64,000 bases of DNA from an uncultured Pseudoteredinibacter sp. (GCF_947500695.1 NZ_CANMSS010000003.1:372001-436000); one strand, 5' to 3'; shown: positions 9,909 through 20,151, counted from the stretch's first letter. Notes: generated from the sequence alone by a model not told the origin. A program made the numbers and translations.

Positions 9909-11081
9909 ATGTTTGAACTCGTGGATAGTGTACCTCAAAGTGCTGTAATTAAAGTTGTAGGTGTGGGTGGCGGTGGCGGTAATGCCGTGAAACATATGAT
10001 TGCTAACCATGTCGATGGTGTGGAATTCGTATGTGCAAACACTGATGCTCAAGCTCTAAAAGATGTTGAAACCGGCACGGTTTTACAGCTAGGCAATGGT
10101 TTAACCAAAGGCCTAGGTGCTGGTGCAAACCCTGAAGTGGGCCGCCAAGCCGCGGTGGAAGATCGTGAGCGTATTGCTGATGTGATCAGTGGTGCGGATA
10201 TGGTTTTCATTACCGCTGGTATGGGTGGTGGTACTGGTACTGGTGCAGCGCCAGTAGTTGCTGAAGTTGCTCGCGAACTGGGCATTCTTACTGTGGCGGT
10301 TGTTACCAAGCCATTCCCATTCGAAGGTCGCAAGCGTATTACCGTTGCTGATCAGGGTATTAAAGAACTTCAAGAGTGCGTTGACTCGCTAATTACCATC
10401 CCTAACGAAAAACTGTTAGCGGTATTGGGTAGCACAACTTCTCTTTTGGATGCCTTTAAAGCTGCTAACGATGTACTACTTGGCGCTGTACAAGGTATTG
10501 CGGACCTAATCATCCGTCCAGGTATGATCAACGTGGATTTCGCGGATGTGCGTACCGTAATGTCTGAAATGGGCATGGCGATGATGGGTACCGGTCACGC
10601 CAGTGGTGAAAATCGCGCTCGCGAAGCCGCTGAAGCCGCTATTCGCTCTCCGTTATTAGAAGACGTGAACCTACAGGGTGCTCGCGGTATTTTGGTGAAT
10701 ATCACAGCCGGCATGGATTTGTCCTTGGGTGAATTTACTGAGGTAGGTGATACCGTAGAAGAATTCGCTTCTGCAGATGCAACTGTGGTTGTGGGAACTG
10801 TTATCGACCCAGAGATGTCAGAAGAGCTGCGTGTAACTGTAGTAGCCACTGGTTTAGGTGCGGCGGCGCAAGCAGCCAAGCCTGTTGAGACGAAAGTTGT
10901 GGTGGATAACACCCGCCGTCCAAATGGCCAGCCAAACTATGCAGAGTTGGATAAGCCAACTGCGATGCGTCAAAAGGCTGCAGCTCAGCCGGCGACAGCA
11001 GCTTCGGCTAGCCCTTTGACTGAAGAGAAGGATATGGAGTATCTCGATATTCCAGCATTCTTGCGTCGACAGGCCGACTAA
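9909..11081 (+). CDS. ftsZ: Cell division GTPase FtsZ
   Basis: FtsZ is the tubulin-like GTPase that forms the division ring. The 390-residue protein carries the tubulin signature [14 protein letters not shown] near residue 105, the [10 protein letters not shown] loop near the N-terminus and the [11 protein letters not shown] segment. A variable linker of about 55 residues ends in the conserved C-terminal peptide DIPAFLRRQ, which binds FtsA and ZipA. The ribosome binding site AAAGGGGAAAG lies just upstream, and the 62-base gap to ftsA may hold its own promoter. Confidence 0.98.
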   Translation: MFELVDSVPQSAVIKVVGVGGGGGNAVKHMIANHVDGVEFVCANTDAQALKDVETGTVLQLGNGLTKGLGAGANPEVGRQAAVEDRERIADVISGADMVFITAGMGGGTGTGAAPVVAEVARELGILTVAVVTKPFPFEGRKRITVADQGIKELQECVDSLITIPNEKLLAVLGSTTSLLDAFKAANDVLLGAVQGIADLIIRPGMINVDFADVRTVMSEMGMAMMGTGHASGENRAREAAEAAIRSPLLEDVNLQGARGILVNITAGMDLSLGEFTEVGDTVEEFASADATVVVGTVIDPEMSEELRVTVVATGLGAAAQAAKPVETKVVVDNTRRPNGQPNYAELDKPTAMRQKAAAQPATAASASPLTEEKDMEYLDIPAFLRRQAD

Positions 11082-11270
11082 TACAGTTAAGCGTGTGCAC
11101 TCAAAGCGCTGTTCAAAATTTGAGCGGCCTGCTTTGGGGGAATAAACTTTGTAGCCATATTTGATAGCTGCGTTGTGTTCTCGCCTGCAAGAAAGGCGAA
11201 GAATGGCGCCGAGTATGGTTTTCTGTTAGTATGCGCCCCTTTTAGGGCCAGTGTGAGACGGTAGACCTAT
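11082..11270. other. ftsZ-lpxC intergenic region with an imperfect hairpin
   Basis: This 189-base gap separates ftsZ from lpxC. An imperfect inverted repeat at about 11103-11137 has outer arms CAAAGC/GCTTTG and inner arms TTCAAA/TTTGA. It has no good T-run, so it may be an attenuator or mRNA-stability element rather than a terminator. I saw no convincing promoter, although lpxC usually has its own. Confidence 0.4.
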
Positions 11271-12182
11271 ATGATCAAACAGCGGACGCTAAAAAATGCC
11301 ATTCGTGCAACAGGTGTTGGATTGCATACTGGGGAGAAAATCTTCCTAACCTTGTTACCAGCAGCTATCGATACCGGCATTGTATTTCGACGGGTAGATT
11401 TAGACCCAGTAGTAGATATAGAAGCGAAAGCTGAAAATGTAGGTGACACCACTTTATCGACGACCTTGGTTAGAGATAATGTACGCGTTTCAACAGTAGA
11501 GCATTTACTGTCTGCGATGGCAGGCCTTGGTATTGATAATGCCATTGTCGAAGTCAGTGCTGCAGAAGTGCCAATTATGGACGGCAGTGCCGGCCCATTT
11601 GTCTTCCTTTTGCAATCAGCTGGTGTGGCTGAGCAGGAAGCGGCTAAAAAGTTTATTCGCATTAAAAGACCAGTGACAGTTACTGAGGGAGACAAAACAG
11701 CTAGTTTCCTCCCCTTTGACGGCTTTAAGGTCTCCTTTAGTATCGATTTCGATCATCCGGTCTTTAAAGGCCACACGCTTGATGCCTCCGTTGACTTCTC
11801 TAGCACCTCTTTTGTTAAAGAAGTTAGCCGTGCCCGTACTTTCGGTTTTATGCACGAAATTGAATACCTACGCTCTAAAGGCTTGGCCAAGGGCGGTAGT
11901 GTAGATAACGCTATTGTGGTTGATGAATATCGCATCCTCAATGAGGATGGTCTGCGCTATGAAGATGAATTTGTTAAGCACAAAGTTCTAGACGCCATTG
12001 GTGATCTGTATCTATTAGGCAATAGTCTAATTGGTGAGTTTAAAGCTCATAAATCAGGCCATGCACTGAACAATAAATCCTTGCGACAGCTAATGGAGCA
12101 GGAAGATGCTTGGGAAGTAGTCACCTTTGAAGATGAAACAGCGGCTCCTATTTCATATATGAAGCCGGTAATGTCGTTTTAA
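11271..12182 (+). CDS. lpxC: UDP-3-O-acyl-N-acetylglucosamine deacetylase
   Basis: LpxC is the zinc enzyme that commits UDP-acyl-GlcNAc to lipid A synthesis. The 303-residue length is typical. The zinc-binding histidine lies in TVEHLLSA near residue 79. The other ligands are in HKVLDAIGD near residue 238, where the histidine and the aspartate four residues later are present. The [10 protein letters not shown] segment is also conserved. It closes the dcw cluster as in pseudomonads and enterobacteria. Confidence 0.97.
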   Translation: MIKQRTLKNAIRATGVGLHTGEKIFLTLLPAAIDTGIVFRRVDLDPVVDIEAKAENVGDTTLSTTLVRDNVRVSTVEHLLSAMAGLGIDNAIVEVSAAEVPIMDGSAGPFVFLLQSAGVAEQEAAKKFIRIKRPVTVTEGDKTASFLPFDGFKVSFSIDFDHPVFKGHTLDASVDFSSTSFVKEVSRARTFGFMHEIEYLRSKGLAKGGSVDNAIVVDEYRILNEDGLRYEDEFVKHKVLDAIGDLYLLGNSLIGEFKAHKSGHALNNKSLRQLMEQEDAWEVVTFEDETAAPISYMKPVMSF

Positions 12183-12647
12183 TCATTTTGTGCATAAAAT
12201 CACAGCAATGGACCCTTTAATTAGTAAAGATGTCCCCGCTGTTTTGACATAAAACGCTATTTCTTTATTATCAAATAGGATTTAGTGGGGTTTTTGGCCT
12301 AAACTTACTTTAGCTATTGTGCCATTTAGACCATAATAGCGACGGTTTATCGGCTGAGCATGGCGCGCCTAGATAGGTTTGTGACCAGCAGGGTTGATGA
12401 GCCGTTAGTAGCAGGCAAGCAATAATAGAAGAATATCGCTTTGCGGCTACAAAGTGGTGGCAGAAATGCTTCCATGATAAAGGTGGTTTCACCGGTTTTA
12501 ATTGTCTCTGGGTCGCTAACTTGCTCGATAAGAGCGGGTCGGGGCCTTGTTTGACGTTCAGAAAATTAATCTGAACACTAATAAAAAGCGGCTTTTGGCC
12601 GTAAAACAAATAGACAGATATTTTTTTTGACGTAGCGGCTTAGAAGT
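12183..12647. other. lpxC to M23 peptidase intergenic region (465 bases)
   Basis: No gene is supported here. As I recall, many relatives carry a DUF721 (dciA-type) gene near this position; I checked the minus strand in all frames and see no such protein. A 99-codon leftward open frame at 12310-12609 has an unlikely composition and no ribosome binding site. The only structures seen are an inverted repeat at 12556-12576 (GTTCAG, nine bases, CTGAAC) and a small CGGC/GCCG hairpin around 12588. The region probably carries the promoter of the peptidase gene. Confidence 0.5.
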
Positions 12648-13583
12648 ATGAAAGTTATTCTGGTCAGCAAGAATCACGGTAGCACGCGCAGCTTTACAGT
12701 TGGTGCGTGGTCTGTTGCGCTATTGTCTTTGTGCCTACTTGGTGTGCCTGCAACTGTCGGTGGCTTTTGGTTGTGGCAAGCCAGCCAAATGGACGCCGAA
12801 AACGAATTTCTAAGCTCTGATTCCCGCCGTGCCTGGCAAAAAGAACTCGTAAAGCAAAAGCAAGATATCCAAGAAGCCGGTCGCGATGCCCGTGAAAAGG
12901 TTGCCGCCTTAACCTTGCGTATGGCAGAGCTGCAAGCGCGCTTGCTGCGTTTAGATGCGCTGGGCGAGCGCCTTACCAGTATCGCCAAGCTTGATAAGGG
13001 CGAGTTCGATTTTAGCCGAGCCCCAGCGGTCGGTGGCCCAGAGTCAAATGCCCTAGGTGATGCCTACCAAGCCCCCGAATTTATCGATGCGATTGATCAG
13101 CTAAGCCAACAGATTGAAGATCGGGAGCAGCAGCTTGAAATCCTAGATGCCATGATGGCTAAGCGTAAGATTGAAAAAGACATCTTCTTGGCTGGCCGCC
13201 CAGTGCAAAAAGGCTGGATGTCATCTCGCTTTGGTCGTCGTACAGATCCGTTCAATGGCAAGGTAGCCTGGCATAACGGCGTTGATTTCGCCGGCAAGAT
13301 GGGCTCCCCAGTTATCTCAGTAGCAGCAGGTGTGATCACTTGGGCTAGCGACCGTTCTGGTTATGGCCAGTTGGTTGAGATTAACCATGGTGAAGGATTC
13401 TCGACACGCTATGCCCATAATAGCGAGATCAAAGTAAAAGTTGGTGATGTGGTGAAAAAAGGCCATATCATCGCAGCCATGGGCACTTCGGGCCGATCCA
13501 CTGGCCCCCATGTACATTTCGAAGTTTATAAAAACGGTCGCGCTGTAGACCCCGCCTCTTATATCCATCGTACACATCGATAG
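12648..13583 (+). CDS. M23 (LytM/NlpD-type) peptidoglycan endopeptidase
   Basis: This 311-residue membrane-anchored protein has one N-terminal membrane segment (about residues 20-45), a coiled-coil stretch (about 60-110) and a C-terminal LytM domain. The zinc motifs are intact: HNGVD near residue 209 and HVHFE near residue 288, so it should be an active cell-wall endopeptidase in the periplasm. An M23 gene between lpxC and secA is the standard arrangement in Pseudomonas and relatives. A role in wall growth or separation is inferred from family and place; no gene symbol is secure. Confidence 0.9.
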   Translation: MKVILVSKNHGSTRSFTVGAWSVALLSLCLLGVPATVGGFWLWQASQMDAENEFLSSDSRRAWQKELVKQKQDIQEAGRDAREKVAALTLRMAELQARLLRLDALGERLTSIAKLDKGEFDFSRAPAVGGPESNALGDAYQAPEFIDAIDQLSQQIEDREQQLEILDAMMAKRKIEKDIFLAGRPVQKGWMSSRFGRRTDPFNGKVAWHNGVDFAGKMGSPVISVAAGVITWASDRSGYGQLVEINHGEGFSTRYAHNSEIKVKVGDVVKKGHIIAAMGTSGRSTGPHVHFEVYKNGRAVDPASYIHRTHR

Positions 13584-13597
13584 CACTTCTTCTTATT

Positions 13598-13713
13598 AAG
13601 TGAACCTAAGCTTGCACCCGCAGGCTGCTTGGGGTTTACTTGGCACCTTTTTGAATTTGACCGCTTTTTGCGGCTTTAAACTGACAATATTCGCCCCAAT
13701 ATGTAGGGGACAT
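13598..13713 (+). promoter_or_regulatory. secA leader with three inverted repeats
   Basis: Between the M23 gene and secA lie three stem candidates in a row. The first has imperfect arms at 13598-13611 and 13627-13641 (AAGT..AACC..AAGC against GCTT..GGTT..ACTT). The second is CCGC-TTTTT-GCGG at 13661-13673. The third has CCCC/GGGG arms around 13694-13709, close to the secA start. The first could end M23 transcription; together they could shape the secA leader. No secM gene is present. Function is inference. Confidence 0.35.
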
Positions 13714-13734
13714 CCGTAGGAATTGGTAAATAAC

Positions 13735-16422
13735 ATGATAGGCAAGCTGGTTAGAGCGGTTTTTGGTACTAAAAACGGCCGCGAATTGAAGCGTATGGGC
13801 AAGTTGGTCAAGAAAATTAACGCCCATGAAGAAAGCATGCAGGCCCTCAGTGATGCTGAGATTAAGGAGAAAACCGCTAGCTTTAAAGAACGTGTAGCAG
13901 AAGGCGAAACCCTAAATGCCATTCTGCCAGAAGCTTTCGCTTTGGTTCGCGAAGCAGGCCACCGAGTTATGGGAATGCGGCACTTTGATGTGCAGATGAT
14001 TGGTGGTATTACTCTGCACGAAGGCCGTATCGCGGAAATGCGAACTGGTGAAGGTAAAACTTTAGTAGCGACCTTACCAGCTTACCTAAACGCCCTATCT
14101 GGTTTGGGTGTGCATATTGTCACAGTGAATGATTATCTTGCCGGCCGTGATGCCAACTGGATGCGCCCTCTGTATGAGGCGTTGGGTTTAACCGTTGGTG
14201 TTATCCACTCTCAGCAAGATCCACAAGAAAAATACGATGCCTATCGTGCGGACATCACCTATGGTACTAACAATGAGTTTGGCTTTGATTATTTGCGCGA
14301 CAATATGGCGCTGCGTAGAGAAGATAAAGCCCAGCGTCCATTGAACTTTGCGGTAGTTGATGAGGTGGATTCGATCTTGATCGATGAAGCTCGTACGCCC
14401 TTGATTATCTCGGGTGCGGCAGAAGATAGCTCTGAGCTTTATCGTCGTATGAACCAGTTGATTCCTCAGTTAGAGGAAGAAACCCATTACACCATGGATG
14501 AGAAGTCTCGCCAGGTTGAATTGACCGAAGTGGGCCATCAGCTGGTTGAAGATTTACTGATCCGTGAGCGCATGCTGGCCGAAGATGAAAGCTTGTACGC
14601 CGCGAATAACCTAGCTTTGCTGCACCATGTGCACTCGGCTATGAAGGCCCACACCCTATTCCAAAAAGATGTGGACTATATTGTTCAGCAAAACGAAGTG
14701 GTGCTGATCGATGAGCACACTGGCCGTACCATGCATGGTCGTCGCTTATCTGAAGGTCTGCATCAGGCGCTAGAGGCCAAAGAAGGTGTAACCATTCAGC
14801 AAGAAAGCCAAACATTGGCATCGACCACCTTCCAGAATTACTTCCGTATCTATCAGAAGCTATCGGGTATGACCGGTACTGCCGATACCGAAGCCTTTGA
14901 ATTCCGTCAGATTTATAACCTGGATGTTGTGGTAATTCCAACCAACAAAGAAATTCAGCGTAAAGACTTTAATGACTTGGTCTATATGACCACCGAAGAG
15001 AAGTTTGACGCGATTGTTGAAGATATTAAAGACTGTCAGGAGCGCAACGCGCCAGTATTGGTTGGTACTGCGTCGATTGAATCTTCTGAAGAAATGTCTA
15101 AGCGTTTGAAAAAGTCAGGCATTGAGCACAAGGTTCTTAATGCTAAGTTCCACCAGCAGGAAGCGTCGATTGTTGCTGAAGCTGGTCGTCCTGCCAAGGT
15201 AACTATTGCCACCAATATGGCCGGCCGCGGTACCGATATTGTGCTGGGTGGTAACTGGGAGGCCGAAGTTGCTCAGCTAGAAAACCCAGCTCAGGCCGAG
15301 ATCGATAAGATTAAAGAAGATTGGGAAGAGCGCCATAAAACAGTTCTTGAAGCTGGTGGTCTGCATATTCTGTGTACTGAGCGACATGAATCACGCCGTA
15401 TCGACAATCAGCTGCGTGGTCGTGCCGGTCGTCAGGGAGACCCTGGTTTCTCTCGTTTTTACCTTTCCTTAGAAGATAACTTGATGCGTATCTTTGTATC
15501 TGATCGTCTGCGTGGTTTTATGCAGGCTATGGATATGGAGAAGGGTGAAGCCATCGAGCACAAGATGATGACCAACGCCATCGAAAAAGCCCAGCGTAAA
15601 GTAGAAGGTCGTAACTTCGATATTCGTAAACAGCTTTTGGAGTTTGACGATGTTGCCAATGATCAGCGTCAGGTGGTTTATAACCAGCGTAATGAGTTGC
15701 TGGAAACCGAAGATATCGCTGAAACCGTAACCGCAATTCGCGCCGATGTTATCCATGATGTTACGGCCGATTTTATTCCACCAATGAGTGTGGAAGAGCA
15801 GTGGGACGTTCCTGGTTTAGAGCAGCATATCCATAATGAATTTGGAACTGAGCTGCCGCTGCAAAAATGGTTGGACGAAGATAACCATATGGATGAAGAG
15901 CAGTTGCGTGATCGTATCACCGAAGAACTGCAAAAAGTTTATGACGAAAAGTGCGAGCGCGTTGGCGATGCTATGCGTGATATCGAGCGTCAGGTAATGC
16001 TGCAGATCCTTGATGTGTTGTGGAAAGAACACCTTTCTAACATGGATCACTTGCGTCAAGGTATTGGCCTGCGTGCTTATGCACAGAAGAACCCTAAGCA
16101 GGAATACAAGCGCGAATCTTTCGAGATGTTCGAAACCATGCTGAATAACTTGAAGCATGAAGTTGTGCGTGTATTGTTCCGTGTGGAGCCAATGAGCGAA
16201 GAGCAGGTTGCAGAGATGGAGCGCCAGCGCTTAGAGGCTCTAAAGCAGCAGGCTATGGAGCTTGAACATGCCTCGGCTTCGGCATTAGAGCAAGAAACAG
16301 AAATGGATCCTGACGATGCGGACAAACCGTTTGTACGCCAGGGTGCCAAAGTAGGCCGAAATGATCCCTGTCCTTGTGGTTCGGGCAAGAAGTACAAGCA
16401 GTGCCACGGCAAGCTGAGTTAA
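13735..16422 (+). CDS. secA: Protein translocase ATPase SecA
   Basis: SecA is the motor ATPase that drives unfolded preproteins through SecYEG. I choose the ATG at 13735 ([14 protein letters not shown]), which matches the usual SecA N-terminus; a TTG four codons upstream also reads through. The 895-residue protein has the Walker A segment [11 protein letters not shown] near residue 104, the [15 protein letters not shown] segment near residue 210, the [10 protein letters not shown] helicase motif near residue 570 and the C-terminal zinc motif [13 protein letters not shown] that binds SecB. Strong terminator after the gene. Confidence 0.98.
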   Translation: MIGKLVRAVFGTKNGRELKRMGKLVKKINAHEESMQALSDAEIKEKTASFKERVAEGETLNAILPEAFALVREAGHRVMGMRHFDVQMIGGITLHEGRIAEMRTGEGKTLVATLPAYLNALSGLGVHIVTVNDYLAGRDANWMRPLYEALGLTVGVIHSQQDPQEKYDAYRADITYGTNNEFGFDYLRDNMALRREDKAQRPLNFAVVDEVDSILIDEARTPLIISGAAEDSSELYRRMNQLIPQLEEETHYTMDEKSRQVELTEVGHQLVEDLLIRERMLAEDESLYAANNLALLHHVHSAMKAHTLFQKDVDYIVQQNEVVLIDEHTGRTMHGRRLSEGLHQALEAKEGVTIQQESQTLASTTFQNYFRIYQKLSGMTGTADTEAFEFRQIYNLDVVVIPTNKEIQRKDFNDLVYMTTEEKFDAIVEDIKDCQERNAPVLVGTASIESSEEMSKRLKKSGIEHKVLNAKFHQQEASIVAEAGRPAKVTIATNMAGRGTDIVLGGNWEAEVAQLENPAQAEIDKIKEDWEERHKTVLEAGGLHILCTERHESRRIDNQLRGRAGRQGDPGFSRFYLSLEDNLMRIFVSDRLRGFMQAMDMEKGEAIEHKMMTNAIEKAQRKVEGRNFDIRKQLLEFDDVANDQRQVVYNQRNELLETEDIAETVTAIRADVIHDVTADFIPPMSVEEQWDVPGLEQHIHNEFGTELPLQKWLDEDNHMDEEQLRDRITEELQKVYDEKCERVGDAMRDIERQVMLQILDVLWKEHLSNMDHLRQGIGLRAYAQKNPKQEYKRESFEMFETMLNNLKHEVVRVLFRVEPMSEEQVAEMERQRLEALKQQAMELEHASASALEQETEMDPDDADKPFVRQGAKVGRNDPCPCGSGKKYKQCHGKLS

Positions 16423-16443
16423 TCGCTTACGTGATAGCTGTTT

Positions 16444-16471
16444 AAAAAGGCTCGCTTAGCGGGCCTTTTTT
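16444..16471 (+). terminator. Rho-independent terminator after secA
   Basis: A twelve-base-pair stem (AAAAAGGCTCGC, loop TTA, GCGGGCCTTTTT, one G-U pair) runs from 16444 to 16470 with a T-run at the end. It lies 22 bases after the secA stop and separates secA from argJ. Confidence 0.9.
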
Positions 16472-16587
16472 ATTTCTTATGTTCGCCTTTTGTCGTCTTT
16501 GTTGCTTATAAGCTAATCAATTAAGACCTTTTTACCACTATTGCTTGAAGCATAGCGCTTCGCTTCACGGTACAATAACTTAGCTTT

Positions 16588-16603
16588 ATCAATTTATATT
16601 GAT
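16588..16603. promoter_or_regulatory. Palindrome upstream of argJ, possible operator
   Basis: A perfect 16-base inverted repeat (ATCAAT, TTAT, ATTGAT) lies 72 bases before argJ. Its layout of two six-base arms around an A/T centre resembles an ARG box (TGAAT-4-ATTCA) but differs at a symmetric base in each arm. Regulation of argJ by ArgR is plausible for this pathway; binding to this site is not shown by sequence alone. Confidence 0.35.
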
Positions 16604-16675
16604 CGATTTGAAATGTCGCATCGAAGCTTGGGTGCGACGCAGTAACCGATAAAATTATTAAAAGTAGGATTCACC

Positions 16676-17893
16676 ATGGCAGTGGGCAACTTTCCTTTCC
16701 CTAAAATGCACCCGGTTAAAGGTCTTCGTTTAGCATCGGTTTCGGCCAATATCCGCTACACCGACCGCGATGATTTGCTCATTATGGAGCTAGGTCCAAA
16801 CTCGAGTGTTGCTGGTGTATTTACTAAAAATGCCTTTTGTGCAGCCCCGGTTACGGTGTGTAAAAACCATCTTCCTGGCGATATTCGTTATCTGATTGTG
16901 AATTCCGGTAATGCCAATGCCTGCACTGGCGAGCAGGGCTTAGCGGATGCAATAGCGAGTTGCACAAAGATTGCTGAGATTTCTGGCACCAAAACCGAGC
17001 AGGTATTGCCATTCTCAACAGGTGTTATTGGTGAATTATTGCCAATGGAGAATTTGTTGGCAGGTATTCCTGAGGCGATGGCCGCTTTAGAAGAAGATGC
17101 TTGGAAGCAGGCCGCACGCGCGATAATGACGACGGACACTCGCCCTAAGGGTGCCAGTGAGCAGATCGAAATCGATGGCCATACGATTACCGTTACGGGC
17201 ATTGCAAAGGGTTCGGGCATGATCAGGCCTGATATGGCTACCATGCTGGCCTACATTGCGACGGATGCGGATGTTTGCAGCAAGGTATTGCAAGATATGG
17301 TTTCTCGGGCGGCAGAGGCTTCGTTTAATCGTATTACTGTGGATGGTGATACCTCCACTAACGATTCCTGTATTTTAATGGCAACGGGAACAGCTGCTTT
17401 AGCCCATATCGATGATGCCAAAAGCTCAGCGGCATTAGCTTTGTATGCCGCCATCGAAAAAATTCTAATTGAGTTGGCCAAATCTATTGTTTCCGACGGT
17501 GAAGGTGCCACTAAGTTTGTCACTGTAGATGTTGCTGGTGGCGGCAATCAAGAAGAGTGCCTAAAAGTCGCCTATGCAGTGGCGCAATCGCCTTTGGTGA
17601 AAACAGCACTGTTTGCCAGCGATCCTAACTGGGGGCGCATCGTAGCCGCTATCGGTTATGCCGGTGTGAAGGGCTTAGATGATAAGTTGATAACTGTGCA
17701 TTTAGATGATGTGCTTATCGTTGAAAACGGCGGCCGCGCAGAAAGCTATACCGAAGCCGCTGGGCAAAAGATAATGGATCAAGAAGAAATTGCTATTCGT
17801 ATTCATTTAAATCGCGGCAGTGTTTCTGAGACCGTTTGGACCAGTGATCTGTCCCACGATTATGTGACGATCAATGCTGATTATCGTTCTTAG
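16676..17893 (+). CDS. argJ: Bifunctional ornithine acetyltransferase/N-acetylglutamate synthase
   Basis: ArgJ moves the acetyl group from N-acetylornithine to glutamate, recycling it in arginine synthesis; bifunctional forms also use acetyl-CoA. The 405-residue protein has the family KGSGMIRPDMATML segment near residue 180, where self-cleavage before the Thr makes the alpha and beta chains. The TVDGDTSTNDS segment follows at about residue 220 and SDPNWGRI near 316. It sits alone between the secA terminator and the Nudix gene. Whether it is mono- or bifunctional cannot be told from sequence. Confidence 0.96.
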   Translation: MAVGNFPFPKMHPVKGLRLASVSANIRYTDRDDLLIMELGPNSSVAGVFTKNAFCAAPVTVCKNHLPGDIRYLIVNSGNANACTGEQGLADAIASCTKIAEISGTKTEQVLPFSTGVIGELLPMENLLAGIPEAMAALEEDAWKQAARAIMTTDTRPKGASEQIEIDGHTITVTGIAKGSGMIRPDMATMLAYIATDADVCSKVLQDMVSRAAEASFNRITVDGDTSTNDSCILMATGTAALAHIDDAKSSAALALYAAIEKILIELAKSIVSDGEGATKFVTVDVAGGGNQEECLKVAYAVAQSPLVKTALFASDPNWGRIVAAIGYAGVKGLDDKLITVHLDDVLIVENGGRAESYTEAAGQKIMDQEEIAIRIHLNRGSVSETVWTSDLSHDYVTINADYRS

Positions 17894-17924
17894 TGATAAG
17901 GCCGTTAACGGAATCGTTTAAATA

Positions 17925-18329
17925 ATGAAAAAAACAGTGCATGTCATGGTCGGGGTTATTTGGGGTAAGTCTGAAAGAGCTAAGAGTATCTTGCTCGCCA
18001 AAAGACCCGACCATCTTCATCAAGGTGGTTTATGGGAATTTCCAGGTGGCAAGCTTGAACAAGGTGAAGAGCCTCGTGATGCCCTGTCTCGCGAACTTAA
18101 AGAAGAGCTCGATATTGAGCTTCTCGCTGCCAGCCCTTTAATGGATGTAAGCCATGACTATGGTGATAAAGCTGTATTCTTGGATATCTGGCAGGTAAAC
18201 GATTTTAAGGGGCAAGAGCAGGGCTTGGAGGGCCAAGAACTGCGCTGGGTGCCACTGGTCGAATTAGATCAGTATGCCTTTCCTGCGGCGAATGTGGCTA
18301 TTGTAGAGCGCTTGCAGCAGCTGCTTTAG
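17925..18329 (+). CDS. mutT: MutT-like Nudix hydrolase (8-oxo-dGTP diphosphatase candidate)
   Basis: This 134-residue Nudix protein probably removes oxidised dGTP from the nucleotide pool. The Nudix box runs from about residue 39 (GGKLEQGEE) through RELKEEL. The Gly expected after the last EE-hydrophobic pair is Asp (ELDI instead of ELGI); the metal-binding glutamates are all present. In Pseudomonas the gene at this place is, as I recall, fused to a ThiE-like domain; here it is the Nudix domain only. It converges with yacG, 16 bases from its stop. Confidence 0.85.
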   Translation: MKKTVHVMVGVIWGKSERAKSILLAKRPDHLHQGGLWEFPGGKLEQGEEPRDALSRELKEELDIELLAASPLMDVSHDYGDKAVFLDIWQVNDFKGQEQGLEGQELRWVPLVELDQYAFPAANVAIVERLQQLL

Positions 18330-18345
18330 AGAGTGTTAGCAGGCC

Positions 18346-18573
18346 CTAGTGCTCAATCTTACCGTCTGGGTTCATCATGGCGGCAGCTTCAAGGTCACCA
18401 CTCAACATGTCTTCATAAATCGAAGAGCCTGCAATTTTGTGGCTCTCGTTTGCCCATTCCCCTAAATCAATCAACTGACAGCGTGCACTACAAAAAGGGC
18501 GCTGCGGAAAATCGTCATTCCACTTTACTTCGCTCTTGCAGGTTGGGCATTGTAAGCTGATTTCTTTACTCAT
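18346..18573 (-). CDS. yacG: DNA gyrase inhibitor / zinc-binding protein YacG
   Basis: YacG is a small zinc protein reported to bind GyrB and inhibit gyrase. I choose the ATG at 18573 (75 residues, [12 protein letters not shown]) because GAGAG lies just before it; an ATG four codons upstream has no such site. The four zinc cysteines are visible as CPTC and, about 15 residues later, CSARC. It is the last gene of the leftward pilB-pilC-pilD-coaE-yacG run, as in Pseudomonas. Confidence 0.92.
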   Translation of the reverse strand: MSKEISLQCPTCKSEVKWNDDFPQRPFCSARCQLIDLGEWANESHKIAGSSIYEDMLSGDLEAAAMMNPDGKIEH

Positions 18574-18649
18574 GAAGGCTCTCATTTGTACGGTTTTGAC
18601 TAGCTATTTACGGTTTGAGCCATTAGCTTAAGGGGGCTTTGGCCCAGGA

Positions 18650-19261
18650 TCAAGGGCTTGGGCTAAGCTCCAGATAAAGCTCATGCAAGCGCTCTACCTC
18701 ATCATCTAGCCAAGCAAGATCTTGATCATTAACAATGATGTCGTCGGCGCTGGCGCGACGCTTATCGCGGCTGGTTTGAGCAGCCATAATCGCTTTGATT
18801 TGTTCTACGCTTACGCCATCCCGAGCGCTAGCGCGCTCAAGTTGCAAGGCCTCTGGAACATCTACCAATAAAATGCGATCGCACATGCTATGTTGATCGG
18901 TTTCCATCAGCAATGGTGAGGCTAGGATCACATAGGGGCTGCTTGCTGTAGTGATTCCATTTACAATTTCATCGCGAATACGAGGGTGTGTAATGGCCTC
19001 CAGCTTGCTGCGCTGTGCGGGATCGGCGAACACGATCTCGCGTAATTTTGCTCGGTCCAGTTGGTCGTCGCTGTTGATAATATCGGCACCAAAATGCTCG
19101 GCGATTTCCAGCAGCGCAGGCTTACCAGGCTCGACAATGGTACGCGAAGCAATATCAGCATCGACAATCACAATACCTTTTAAAGCAAAGCGATCCGAGA
19201 CGGCGGTTTTACCGCTGCCAATACCGCCGGTAAGGCCGACCACCCATTTTTTTTCTTTCAT
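18650..19261 (-). CDS. coaE: Dephospho-CoA kinase
   Basis: CoaE phosphorylates dephospho-CoA, the last step of coenzyme A synthesis. The 203-residue protein begins with the P-loop GLTGGIGSGKTAVS near residue 9, followed by the VDADIASR segment and a typical DVPEALQLER region. It starts five bases after pilD ends and is probably cotranscribed with it; the association of coaE with pilD is conserved in gammaproteobacteria. Confidence 0.96.
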   Translation of the reverse strand: MKEKKWVVGLTGGIGSGKTAVSDRFALKGIVIVDADIASRTIVEPGKPALLEIAEHFGADIINSDDQLDRAKLREIVFADPAQRSKLEAITHPRIRDEIVNGITTASSPYVILASPLLMETDQHSMCDRILLVDVPEALQLERASARDGVSVEQIKAIMAAQTSRDKRRASADDIIVNDQDLAWLDDEVERLHELYLELSPSP

Positions 19262-19266
19262 AGCGT

Positions 19267-20142
19267 TTATTTATAAAGGCTTAGATAGGCGTTCACAATT
19301 GTCTCGCCCCACATAAAATAAATCCAGCCGGCAATAGCGAGATAAGGGCCAAAGGGGATAGGGATGTTTTTATCGCGCCCCATAATCAAAATGCCAGCGA
19401 TACCGATTACCGCCCCTACGACCGACGATAGTAATATTGTGACGGGCAAGGCCTGCCAGCCCATCCAGGCGCCAAGAGCGGCCAGCAATTTAAAATCGCC
19501 ATAGCCCATGCCTTCTTTTTGGGTGAGCAGCTTAAATATCCAATATACCGACCAGAGACTTAAGTAACCAAATACCGCGCCCCATAGGGCATCTGTCAGG
19601 CTAGTAAACAGGCCTTGGCTATTTAGAATTAGGCCCAGCCACAGTAAAGGTAAAGTGATATTGTCTGGCAATAATTGAGTGTCGATATCAATCATGGTGA
19701 GCGATATCAATGCCCAGGTTAATAGCAGTGCAGCAGCAAGCTGCCAGCCAAAACCGAACTTTATTGCGAGCACGGCCGAGAGTGCCGCCGTCACTGCTTC
19801 AATGATGGGGTAGCGAATAGATATGCTACTTTTACAATTGCTGCAGCGTCCGCGCAAAAACAAATAACTGATAACCGGGATGTTTTCCCATGCACGAATT
19901 TTATGATCGCAGCTGGGGCAGGTGGATGCGGGTACAACTAAATTAAATTCTTCTTTTGAAGTTGATTCTTGAGCGGTTTCTTTCAGTTCTAAGATCTCGC
20001 CACAATACTGCTTCCACTCGCGTTCGAGCATTTTGGGTAAGCGATAAATAACTACATTTAAAAAACTGCCAACCAGCAGGCCTAAAATACAAACAACCCC
20101 GACGAGTGCGCCGGGGTATTGGCTGAATACATCTTGCAGCAT
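19267..20142 (-). CDS. pilD: Type IV prepilin peptidase / N-methyltransferase
   Basis: PilD cuts the leader from prepilins and methylates the new N-terminus, at the inner membrane. The 291-residue protein has the two CxxC pairs of the cytoplasmic domain (CPSC near residue 74, CSNC near residue 99). The two catalytic aspartates are in IDIDTQLLPD near residue 150 and GMGYGDFK near residue 215. About seven membrane segments are visible. It would process both pilins found in this window, and probably type II secretion pseudopilins if present elsewhere. Confidence 0.97.
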   Translation of the reverse strand: MLQDVFSQYPGALVGVVCILGLLVGSFLNVVIYRLPKMLEREWKQYCGEILELKETAQESTSKEEFNLVVPASTCPSCDHKIRAWENIPVISYLFLRGRCSNCKSSISIRYPIIEAVTAALSAVLAIKFGFGWQLAAALLLTWALISLTMIDIDTQLLPDNITLPLLWLGLILNSQGLFTSLTDALWGAVFGYLSLWSVYWIFKLLTQKEGMGYGDFKLLAALGAWMGWQALPVTILLSSVVGAVIGIAGILIMGRDKNIPIPFGPYLAIAGWIYFMWGETIVNAYLSLYK

Positions 20143-20151
20143 GATTTGGCC

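Noticed and set aside
12310-12609. 99-codon open frame on the minus strand between lpxC and the M23 gene
   Set aside because: The composition is not protein-like (many Trp, Cys, Ser and Lys without pattern), there is no ribosome binding site, and it does not resemble DUF721.
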